Shown one piece after another: positions 33,765-41,892 of a stretch of 64,000 nucleotides of DNA. Below the pieces are notes generated by a model. That model saw nothing but the letters and a program-made list of their open reading frames with translations, searched no databases and was not told the origin of the DNA. The position numbers and the translations under genes were made by a program. The DNA is taken from assembly GCF_042854845.1 (NCBI RefSeq), contig NZ_AP031498.1:3286001-3350000 (forward strand), read 5' to 3'. The stretch comes from Maricurvus nonylphenolicus. GTDB lineage: Bacteria; Pseudomonadota; Gammaproteobacteria; Pseudomonadales; Cellvibrionaceae. Position 1 is the first letter of the stretch; each line of letters opens with the position of its first letter.

Positions 33765-36694
33765 TAAGAGGCCATTTGGGTTTGAATGGTTTGCGCCAAC
33801 TCATCTTCTGAATAGGGCTTGGGTAAGAACTGATTAACCCCGACTTCATTGGCCATACGGCGATGCTTTTCGGTATTGCGAGAGGTGATCATAATCACCG
33901 GCACCTGTCTGGCTTGCTGATGAGCACGTACATGGGCAGTTAACTCCAAACCATTCATGCGTGGCATTTCCAAATCGACCAGCATTAAGGTGGGAACCTG
34001 CTCTTCAATCACATGAATCGCCTCAAAACCATCCTTGGCGGTACGCACATCCATGCCCAAATCGGTCACAAACTCCGACAGGGAACGCCTGACACTGAGA
34101 GAATCATCCACGACCAATGCCATCGGACGACCTCCAGGATTGGGCAATTCCTCTGCGGTCGAGATTTTCAACTGGTCATCAACCTCCAATTGGCTTACCC
34201 CGTGATTCAGTAACTCTGCACTGTCGATCACCGGCGCCACACAGCCATCACCTAAAACGGTAGCACCGACGATACCGGGCAAGTTGGGGGTAAATTGATT
34301 TAGCGGTTTGATCACCAGCTCACGGCACGCACTGATATCATCAACCAACAAACCATAGAGAGGATCCCCAACACGCTCGACAAGTAACAACACACGGGCT
34401 CGCGACGTATTTATCTGCTGTTGAGCAAACTGCAAATGCGTATCGAGCGATTCCACAGCAATCAGGTCTTGGCCATCAAAGTATCCGCCCTGAAAATCAA
34501 TTTGATCCACATCCTTGGGCTCCAGATAAATAATTTGCTTAACGCCACGCGTTAGCAAAGCAAGTGATCGTCCAGCCGCTGAAATTAATAAACCGTAACC
34601 CGACTGCATACACTGGGGAAGCGAGGCGCTAAAACAGCAGCCCTGCCCGGGCGTCGAGGTTACACTTAAACTACCACGACACATCTGCAGCTGAGAGACC
34701 ACCGCATCCAGGCCAATACCGCGACCTGATAGTTGGCTGGCCTGATCACGGGTAGAGAAACCTGACCGCAGAATAAATTGCTCAATGACGTCATCACTCA
34801 ACGTTTGTTCATCGACATCTTCGGCCAGCAGCCCCTGACTTATCGCCTGCGCCACAATCGCCTGGCGATCGATACCGCCTCCATCATCCTGACAGTTGAT
34901 AGTTAAACTACCACCTAACTCTTTTACCTGTAACTGAATGTTTCCCTGGGATGATTTACCTGCTGCCTGCCTGGACTCAGGGGACTCAATACCATGATCG
35001 ACGCTATTGCGTAACAAATGCATCAAGGGATCTGCGAGTTGCTGCAGCACCACACTATCAACCAGGGTTTCTTCCCCTTCGATAGAAAAGTGAATATCTT
35101 TTTCTGCCTGGCGCGAGGCCTGACGCACACAACGCTGCAAACGGGATTCCAGCGTTGAAAATGGCAGCATCCGTGCGCGCAATAACAGCTCATGGTTATG
35201 CCGATTACGCTGGTGCTGTTCTGCCCCCAAATCTTGAATCTGCAACAAACCATCCTGTGCTTGTAATGTCTGCTCACGGGCATCGGTAGCCAGTTCTAAC
35301 AACTGGTGAGCAAAGCTGTGCATCTCGTTATAGTGCTCGAGCTCTAACTGGTCCAAACCGGATTCGGTAAGGGCAAATGAAACGCTATCGGGTAATTCCT
35401 GAACGGCGCCCAACTTCAAGCTTTTGCGGCCAAACACATTTTTAACATCAACCAATAGTTGTAAATCATCGGCCATATGGCGTAACTGGTTTTGGTAGTT
35501 TAAAACCTGCTGCAAATACTCGGCTAGTTGATACAGACGGGTTTGCAGTTGAGTCTCTGCAATAATATTTTCGCCAGCAAAACGCTGTAACTCATTAAAC
35601 TGACTACGACCGATCCTGACATCCGACTGTAACTGTCCCGCCACATCAACCGTTTCAGAAGACGGCGACAATACCTGCTCTGTCGCTTTACCAGCTTGTT
35701 CTGTCGGCCCTACACTTGCAGCCCCATCAGGATATAGGGTATCGACTAATACCGAATCATCTACTTGCACGCCCACCTTATCGATATGCTGAGCGCAGGC
35801 AACCAAGCGGCGCATAACGGACAAGGCCTCTGGTGGTGCAGGTAACTCATGCGAGCGTGAAAACACCTCGCCATTCAACAGTAAATCCGTCATCGCCGAC
35901 AGGCAATCGGCGGTTTCCAATAAGAAATCCGCCAAAACGCTTTCAGGCTGGCAATCGGCCCTTTCAATCTGCTGCAGAATCTCTTCTGTATAATGCATTA
36001 AATTAGCGATGCCTTTAACACCGACTACATTTGCAGCGCCCTTAATGGTATGAGCAATTCGTTGCCCAACCAGCAACAGCGACAGCTCTCCCCTGCTTTG
36101 ATAATCGAGCAGTGATTGGGTAAAGGTTTCACATTGCTCCGGCAATTCAATCAGCAAACCTTCCAACAGCTCTGGCCTGACATCATCATCCAAGGCTACC
36201 GATACCATGCCGATATCAACTTCAGTTGGCCTAGGTGAATCTGTTGGATTAGATGCAACTTCTTCAAGCTGTAGCTGCAGTAAGTTCCCTCTCAGCTCAA
36301 TAGCAGCCTCCCCCAATCTGGTGTCAACCCAATCCGGCTCCCCCATAAAGATAACCAGGTCATCCACAGCTGCTTCAAGCTGCTGTGGTTCGTGGAGGTA
36401 TTGCAAATAACCGAGAAAATGTATTGGCCAGGATTCCAACAGCTGACGCTGAGGGTTGTGAAAACTGTCGAGTTTATCGTGCCACTGGGTGAGATTATTG
36501 ACTATTTGGCGACAGCATTGGCTCAACCCTTTGAGCCCCATCACTTCAGCCGCATTGGCAATGCATTCAGCCCTTTCAAGGTGCTTATCCAGCAGCGCCG
36601 TATCGTCTTGCGGCTCATCTTCAGCCAACACCAGCTCGGCAACCTCGTTGCGGATTAAGTCTATTAATTCCTGTTGTTCTGGGGTCATGGGCAC
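33764..36694 (-). CDS. ChpA-like hybrid histidine kinase/response regulator
   Basis: 976 residues, much shorter than Pseudomonas ChpA (over 2000). Domains in order: an N-terminal helical part; one recognisable Hpt domain with the phospho-histidine in AHTIKGAANVVG (about His215); a CheA-type kinase core with LLRNSVDHGIESPESRQA, DDGGGIDRQAI and GRGIGLDAV ATP-binding motifs; a CheW-like regulatory domain; and a C-terminal receiver (about 858-976) with the phospho-acceptor in LMLVDLEMPRMNGLE (about Asp907). It is the central kinase of a twitching-motility/surface-sensing chemosensory system. It follows the PilJ-like receptor by 12 bases. Confidence 0.92.
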   Translation of the reverse strand: MPMTPEQQELIDLIRNEVAELVLAEDEPQDDTALLDKHLERAECIANAAEVMGLKGLSQCCRQIVNNLTQWHDKLDSFHNPQRQLLESWPIHFLGYLQYLHEPQQLEAAVDDLVIFMGEPDWVDTRLGEAAIELRGNLLQLQLEEVASNPTDSPRPTEVDIGMVSVALDDDVRPELLEGLLIELPEQCETFTQSLLDYQSRGELSLLLVGQRIAHTIKGAANVVGVKGIANLMHYTEEILQQIERADCQPESVLADFLLETADCLSAMTDLLLNGEVFSRSHELPAPPEALSVMRRLVACAQHIDKVGVQVDDSVLVDTLYPDGAASVGPTEQAGKATEQVLSPSSETVDVAGQLQSDVRIGRSQFNELQRFAGENIIAETQLQTRLYQLAEYLQQVLNYQNQLRHMADDLQLLVDVKNVFGRKSLKLGAVQELPDSVSFALTESGLDQLELEHYNEMHSFAHQLLELATDAREQTLQAQDGLLQIQDLGAEQHQRNRHNHELLLRARMLPFSTLESRLQRCVRQASRQAEKDIHFSIEGEETLVDSVVLQQLADPLMHLLRNSVDHGIESPESRQAAGKSSQGNIQLQVKELGGSLTINCQDDGGGIDRQAIVAQAISQGLLAEDVDEQTLSDDVIEQFILRSGFSTRDQASQLSGRGIGLDAVVSQLQMCRGSLSVTSTPGQGCCFSASLPQCMQSGYGLLISAAGRSLALLTRGVKQIIYLEPKDVDQIDFQGGYFDGQDLIAVESLDTHLQFAQQQINTSRARVLLLVERVGDPLYGLLVDDISACRELVIKPLNQFTPNLPGIVGATVLGDGCVAPVIDSAELLNHGVSQLEVDDQLKISTAEELPNPGGRPMALVVDDSLSVRRSLSEFVTDLGMDVRTAKDGFEAIHVIEEQVPTLMLVDLEMPRMNGLELTAHVRAHQQARQVPVIMITSRNTEKHRRMANEVGVNQFLPKPYSEDELAQTIQTQMAS

Positions 36695-36706
36695 AGACTC
36701 TTGTGA

Positions 36707-38677
36707 CTAGTGAACCTGCCCCACAGCCGGGGAACCAGTATTTGGCTTAAGCGGAACAATCACATCATCACGATTTTCAGCTTGCACCTCATGCTCATAA
36801 TCACCAGCCTGAACACTTACCCCGCCCCCTCCGGGTAAAGAGAACATATTGACCCGCTCAAGCAAGGTATGAGAAAACTCTTTTAACTCATTGGTATGCA
36901 GGGTTTGTTCCTCGAGTTTCTTACCGGTCTGCTCGGTGTACTTGCGAATCGTGGTTGCCCGGTCTCTGACCTTACCGGCAAAACGTGCCTGATTAACCGC
37001 ACCTTCAGAAATCAAGCGCACGGTCTCCACCAGTTCTTTGGTTGACGCTTCCGTCTCCTCCATACTGCTGCCGGCTTTTTCCGCCATTTGCGACCCGGTT
37101 GCCACCTGCGAAATCAATTTGTTCATGGTGTTTACTGTATCGGATGTCTCCACCCGAATATTGTTGACCATGTCCGAGATATCCGCGGTTGCCTCCCGAG
37201 CATTCTCCGCCAAGCGCTGTACCTCTTCTGCCACAACCGCAAAGCCCTTACCCGCCTCACCGGCGGAGGCAGCGTGCATACTGGCATTCAGCGCGAGAAT
37301 ATGGGTCCGCTCTGCGATGGTATTAATCAGATTCACAATCCCGGTAATTTCCTGGGAGCGCTCACCCAGACGTTTGATCCGTTTTTCTGTTTCCGAAATC
37401 GTCTCTCGAATATCGCGAATACCGGATACAGTTTCAGTTACGGTGGTTAAGGCTTCACGAGTTGCTTCCATGGTGCGATTTGCCAGTGAGTTCGCAGATT
37501 CCGCCTCCCCGGCAATGGCACTCATCGCCTTGGCTGATACTTCCAAAGCTCGGGACGTTTCTATTACCTGCTCACGCTCACTCTCCGCCACCTTGACCAC
37601 CCCTTGCGATTGAGCCTGCAAGCGTTCAGAAACTTCATACACCTGCTCCGACACACCTTTTACCTGATGCAGTGTTTTGGCGGTCTCCTGTGCCAGTAAG
37701 TTAACCGCATCCGAAACGGTGCCGGTAATATCATCTGACACAGGGACCTTGACAGTGAGATCCCGTTGGGCAATCCGCCCCAGGGATTTAATCAATGAGA
37801 TAATGGAATTATTTAATTTATCGTTTTCATTGGACTGCTGTTGCAGGGCATCAATACGCTCATCCAACAACTGATTAAAGGCTCGTCCCAGGTCCCCTAA
37901 TTCATCCTGAGTTTTTAACCCCACCCGAATGCGTGTATCGCCGCGGTTGATACGACGAATCACCCGCTGAATATGCGCCATCGGAAATACAATACTTTTA
38001 TAGATAAAGTACATTCCCAGTGCCGCTGCCATAGCCACACCAAACAGCAAGCCAATAAAGACAACATTAATAGGTGTTAATGCTTGCAGGCTGCCCGTTG
38101 TCATCACTTCCTGTGCGTGCCAATCGGCGAAAGGGCTCGCGAGCTGTACCAACTGTTGATTAAAATAACTGATGGTGGCGGCCATAATATCTGCTGCAAG
38201 TTGCCGATCCATCAGCACTTGACCATTAGTATTTACATTTGTATCTACATTGAGATCAGCCTGCGGATGACTGGATATAAACGTCATCTGAAGCTTGTTA
38301 AAAGCCTCCGCCAAACTTGCCATATGGTCATTATTCAGCTGAGGGCGCCCCGGTGTCACCTGCCCCCGGCCCTGCCAACGCTGCAATTGTGCTACCGATT
38401 CTGATAGCCCATTTAATAATGGCGCTGCCCTTTCTTGCTGTTCCTGAGGCGTTAACACATCACTATTGGCATAGAGTAAAGCCAGTTTCTGAGTCACTAA
38501 CGAAGCGTGTAACAACTGGGCATTAATATCAGCGACATGCAAAGCCTGTTCACGTTCACGAGTATCCACCGAAATCTGCACATAATAGGCAACACCAATA
38601 AGAACAAAGCCTGTCACCAAACCAATCATAAGTGCACTAAGCTTGTGTGAAATACGAATATTACTGAAGATACCCAT
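36707..38677 (-). CDS. pilJ: PilJ-like methyl-accepting chemotaxis protein
   Basis: 656 residues. It has two membrane helices (about residues 13-32 and 200-222) around a periplasmic sensor region, a HAMP domain (about 222-275) and a long cytoplasmic signalling domain. The hairpin tip around RTHILALNASMHAASAGEAG with KGFAVVAEEVQRLAENAREA is the receptor tip that binds CheW/CheA. The order pilI-pilJ-chpA identifies it as the type IV pilus receptor. Methyltransferase and methylesterase genes are not in this operon, so adaptation may use enzymes encoded elsewhere. Confidence 0.88.
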   Translation of the reverse strand: MGIFSNIRISHKLSALMIGLVTGFVLIGVAYYVQISVDTREREQALHVADINAQLLHASLVTQKLALLYANSDVLTPQEQQERAAPLLNGLSESVAQLQRWQGRGQVTPGRPQLNNDHMASLAEAFNKLQMTFISSHPQADLNVDTNVNTNGQVLMDRQLAADIMAATISYFNQQLVQLASPFADWHAQEVMTTGSLQALTPINVVFIGLLFGVAMAAALGMYFIYKSIVFPMAHIQRVIRRINRGDTRIRVGLKTQDELGDLGRAFNQLLDERIDALQQQSNENDKLNNSIISLIKSLGRIAQRDLTVKVPVSDDITGTVSDAVNLLAQETAKTLHQVKGVSEQVYEVSERLQAQSQGVVKVAESEREQVIETSRALEVSAKAMSAIAGEAESANSLANRTMEATREALTTVTETVSGIRDIRETISETEKRIKRLGERSQEITGIVNLINTIAERTHILALNASMHAASAGEAGKGFAVVAEEVQRLAENAREATADISDMVNNIRVETSDTVNTMNKLISQVATGSQMAEKAGSSMEETEASTKELVETVRLISEGAVNQARFAGKVRDRATTIRKYTEQTGKKLEEQTLHTNELKEFSHTLLERVNMFSLPGGGGVSVQAGDYEHEVQAENRDDVIVPLKPNTGSPAVGQVH

Positions 38678-38704
38678 AGTGTTCCCTTACCCTGTATTAA
38701 TAGC

Positions 38705-39328
38705 CTATATATCTGAAAGCACTCTAAGAAATGCCAACCAGTCGAAAGCCAACCACCATTGATTTTCTACGTGGTAGGTTTGCCGTGTAAATTGATTAAC
38801 CTGCTCAGAAAACCTGGCCTGGGTTTGCACCGGTTTTTGGCCAGTCAGGTCATACAGTCGTGGTAACCGCTGCAGGACGATTCCCACTCGCGCTTCACCT
38901 TTGCCTAGCAATAACATCAATGGAATAACATCTACCGCTCGACTTGAATGATTGTTGGTCTGAGCTACATCCAGCTGAGAAACTTCGGCGCTGTCCTGCT
39001 TGGGATACAGCCCCTGCAAAGCGTTTTCAACACGATATACAGGGATAAGATCCCCCCGCGACACATGTAGACCAAGTAAGGATTCAGGGGCATTCGGTAA
39101 TGCAAAGCAGGCACCATCGGAAACCACTTCGCAGGCGATATCATTACCCAACAGCAAGTGCGCTCGACCACAATCAATTCCGTATACCACATGCCTCTGT
39201 TGTTCTGAGGTCTGTATGGCTGTACCGGCAAAATCATCTGACAAATGATTAAGCACCAGTTTCAGCTCCAGGGACGGGCCACTCACAGCTTGAGGCTGAT
39301 GTGTAGAGTCAACACTTGAGGAAAGCAC
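38705..39328 (-). CDS. PilI-like CheW-domain protein
   Basis: 207 residues with a CheW-like domain: LLGLHVSRGDLIPVYRVENA (the 'rg.liPv.dl' core) and VGIVLQRLPRLYDL. It lies between the PilH-like regulator and the PilJ-like receptor, where Pseudomonas has pilI, and should couple PilJ to the ChpA kinase. Confidence 0.8.
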   Translation of the reverse strand: MLSSSVDSTHQPQAVSGPSLELKLVLNHLSDDFAGTAIQTSEQQRHVVYGIDCGRAHLLLGNDIACEVVSDGACFALPNAPESLLGLHVSRGDLIPVYRVENALQGLYPKQDSAEVSQLDVAQTNNHSSRAVDVIPLMLLLGKGEARVGIVLQRLPRLYDLTGQKPVQTQARFSEQVNQFTRQTYHVENQWWLAFDWLAFLRVLSDI

Positions 39329-39345
39329 GCTGACAGAACCTCTCC

Positions 39346-39708
39346 TTACAAAGAAACAAGCACATCAATGATATCTGACTTGGTGTAGGGTTTACTGACC
39401 ATCCCCTTACCACCCTGCAATTCTCCCCAGACTCGATCCGCCTTCTGATTTTTACTGGTCACAAAAATCACCGGAATTTCTCGCGTCTCTCGATCACTGG
39501 ATATATTGCGACAGGCTTCAAAACCATCAACGCCATCCATCACAACATCCATCAAGATAACATCCGGGTGGTAAACTTTGGCTTTTGAAAAAGCCTCTTC
39601 GCCATTGGTTGCCGTGACGACTTGATACCCCGCCTCACTGATAATGCCCTTTAGATTTTCTAAATCCACCGGCGAATCATCAACAACCATTACTTTCGAC
39701 GCCACCAT
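39346..39708 (-). CDS. pilH: PilH-like single-domain response regulator
   Basis: 120 residues, a single receiver domain: KVMVVDDSPVDLENLK, the phospho-acceptor aspartate in HPDVILMDVVMDGVDGFEA (about Asp52), then VIFVTSKNQKADRVWGELQG and the conserved Lys in GMVSKPYTKSDII. The ATG at 39708 follows AAGGAG; the upstream start at 39762 is rejected. It lies between the PilG-like and PilI-like genes. Confidence 0.88.
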   Translation of the reverse strand: MVASKVMVVDDSPVDLENLKGIISEAGYQVVTATNGEEAFSKAKVYHPDVILMDVVMDGVDGFEACRNISSDRETREIPVIFVTSKNQKADRVWGELQGGKGMVSKPYTKSDIIDVLVSL

Positions 39709-39780
39709 AATTTTCTCCTTAACATTACTGAAGTAACACAAACAGCCTATGCTGATATTCAATAGACCTACTGCATATAT

Positions 39781-40644
39781 TTATTTGGGCTCCACCAATC
39801 GCTCAATAACACCGACAAATTCGTTATGGTTAATTGGTTTAGTCAGATAAGCATCACAGCCTGCCAGGGTCCCCTTGAGCTTATCGAACGATGATGAACG
39901 ACTGGTCAACAAGGTGACTGGCGTCTTTTTATTCGCTGTACTGCTGCGAATTTTCTTGCAAACGCTATAGCCGTCCATGCCATCCATGACTATGTCCAGA
40001 AAAATCACATCAAATATCTGATCATTTATCAGCTCTAACGCCTCCTCGCCAGACGCCACAGACACGATATCGGCATCCATCAAGCCAAACTCTATTTCCA
40101 GCTGGCGCCTAACCGGCAAGGAATCATCGACAATCAGGGCTTTAAGCACTTGAGCGGATTCAGTTGAAGCGGCTCGAGAGTTAAGCAGCTTAATACCGGC
40201 CTTTACCATCGACTTTTCATGCTGGGTTTCTGCACCGATTTCAAATTCAGGAAAGTAATTCAATTCTCGAATGGTGTAGGCATCGAAGGTTTTCAGAACC
40301 CTGGATGGGTTGATGGGCGCCTGCAGGTTGTAACCACCGGACGCCATTGAGGCAGGGGAAACCATTTTGATCACGCGCTTTTTCCCCAAAGCTCCTATTT
40401 TTTGACTAACCTGACGCCAGGCGCGTATAACCGCCACATCACAGGTATTAATCAATACAAAATCAACCCCGTCAAAGCTTGACCGATTATCGACATCCAG
40501 CTTAACCAGCTCATAACCTCGACGACGCATCTTGGCCACCGACAATATCCGATCCAGCATGCCCAGATCTTTATCATTAAGACCCAGTGCGCCAACGATA
40601 AATGTTTTTACTTCAGCATCCTGCTTTGCAGCCACAGTAGACAT
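39781..40644 (-). CDS. PilG-like response regulator with extra N-terminal domain
   Basis: 287 residues. The C-terminal half (about 163-287) is a normal receiver: LKALIVDDSLPVRRQLEIEF, phospho-acceptor in FDVIFLDIVMDGMDG, lysine in DAYLTKPINHNE. The N-terminal half (about 10-135) has an alternating beta/alpha pattern (VDFVLINTCDVAVIRAWRQV, KRVIKMVSPAS) that looks like a degenerate receiver without acceptor aspartate. Pseudomonas PilG has only one receiver of about 135 residues. It is first in the Pil-Chp operon. ATG at 40644 follows a G-rich site. Confidence 0.82.
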   Translation of the reverse strand: MSTVAAKQDAEVKTFIVGALGLNDKDLGMLDRILSVAKMRRRGYELVKLDVDNRSSFDGVDFVLINTCDVAVIRAWRQVSQKIGALGKKRVIKMVSPASMASGGYNLQAPINPSRVLKTFDAYTIRELNYFPEFEIGAETQHEKSMVKAGIKLLNSRAASTESAQVLKALIVDDSLPVRRQLEIEFGLMDADIVSVASGEEALELINDQIFDVIFLDIVMDGMDGYSVCKKIRSSTANKKTPVTLLTSRSSSFDKLKGTLAGCDAYLTKPINHNEFVGVIERLVEPK

Positions 40645-40781
40645 ACCCACACCCCGTTAAGAAGCTACCCCCAGTGTAGGCAGGTCAACAAAGCAGATTC
40701 CATTTTTGTAAAGACGCATTATCGATAGATTGTGTTTGCATTAATCCTTAAGCGAATATTCAGCAACATAAAATTATTAAA

Positions 40782-40816
40782 CATTGAACTTCAATGCTCA
40801 TAGCGTTTATCGCTAT
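40782..40816. promoter_or_regulatory. two palindromes in the Pil-Chp/MHYT divergent region
   Basis: CATTGAA-C-TTCAATG (40782-40796) and ATAGCG-N5-CGCTAT (40800-40816) lie three bases apart in the 417-base AT-rich region between the Pil-Chp operon and the MHYT-HypX unit. Nothing else is evident in the region except likely promoters. Confidence 0.45.
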
Positions 40817-41061
40817 ATAATCGTTGTGACGCAACATATCGATTTATACAGCCAAAACACACAGACTTGTCACCCCCATCATCTTTCTGGCGTTGTTACC
40901 TGCCGTAATATTTTTAAAACCAATAGCCTTATACTTTTTTAGATTTTTTTATTGTTTTGAGTATAACTTTGCAGCAAAGAGCAATCTGAGCTATTCCTTT
41001 ATCTAGGAAAAATACCGATATACCGTGTATCAATTAGCGATATGGGTAAGGAACAACTCTT

Positions 41062-41850
41062 ATGAACGAAATGAACATGATGCATCTGGAACCCACCTAT
41101 AACCTTTTTCTGGTTGCACTTTCTTACTGTGTTTCCGTATTTGGCTCTTACACCAGCTTGCAGCTCATCGAAGGCATACGCTCCCAGGGCAAGAGTAATG
41201 TCATGTGGCTTATTGGTGCAGCACTGGCTTTAGGTGGTGGCGCTATATGGACCATGCATTTCATTGGCATGCTTGCCTATGATATGGGAATGCCCGTCGG
41301 CTACGATCCGCTAATTACCTTTGCCTCATTGATCATTGCCATTATCGTAGTAGGCGTTGGTATTGCTCTGGTAAGCGCAAAATCAGAGTCAACACCCCGG
41401 TTGATCATTGCCGGCATTATCACCGGGCTCGGTGTAGCCAGTATGCACTACAGCGGTATGGAAGCTATGGTCATGGCTGCCGATCACAGCTATGACACGG
41501 GTCTATTAGTACTATCGGTGGTGATTGCTATTGTCGCCGCTACCGCTGCCCTGTGGTTGGCTTTTAACCTGACAGGCAACCTGCATAAACTCGGCGCTTC
41601 TTTCATCATGGGGATTGCCGTTTGTGGTATGCACTACACCGGTATGGCTGCGATGAGTATGACGCCGTCCGCACACACGGTTCACATTGAGGCATCGATG
41701 GAGCCGATGACAATGGGCCTGATGATCTTCGGCTTTAGTATGCTGCTGCTGGTACTCAGTTTGATCGTGGCGTTAAGCCAGCTGACTCAGCGTATGTATG
41801 AGGATATGGAAAGCTTGGACGATGACGATGACCTTGCTATCCAGCAATAG
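41062..41850 (+). CDS. stand-alone MHYT-domain membrane sensor
   Basis: 262 residues with about seven membrane helices. Three repeats of the MHYT signature are clear: MHFIGM (65-70), MHYSGM (128-133) and MHYTGM (190-195). The family has been proposed to bind copper through these Met and His residues near the outer membrane face and to sense O2, CO or NO. Most described members carry a GGDEF, EAL or kinase output domain; this one has only a short acidic C-terminal tail (SLDDDDDLAIQQ). It precedes a HypX-like gene by 42 bases on the same strand with no terminator, so they are probably cotranscribed. Confidence 0.9.
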   Translation: MNEMNMMHLEPTYNLFLVALSYCVSVFGSYTSLQLIEGIRSQGKSNVMWLIGAALALGGGAIWTMHFIGMLAYDMGMPVGYDPLITFASLIIAIIVVGVGIALVSAKSESTPRLIIAGIITGLGVASMHYSGMEAMVMAADHSYDTGLLVLSVVIAIVAATAALWLAFNLTGNLHKLGASFIMGIAVCGMHYTGMAAMSMTPSAHTVHIEASMEPMTMGLMIFGFSMLLLVLSLIVALSQLTQRMYEDMESLDDDDDLAIQQ

Positions 41851-41892
41851 TCTATTGTCTACGTCCTCAGACACAAGCGCGGTTAAATAACG

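Noticed and set aside
40782..40796. FNR/ANR-type box before the MHYT gene
   Set aside because: The palindrome CATTGAA-C-TTCAATG does not fit TTGAT-N4-ATCAA in sequence or spacing.
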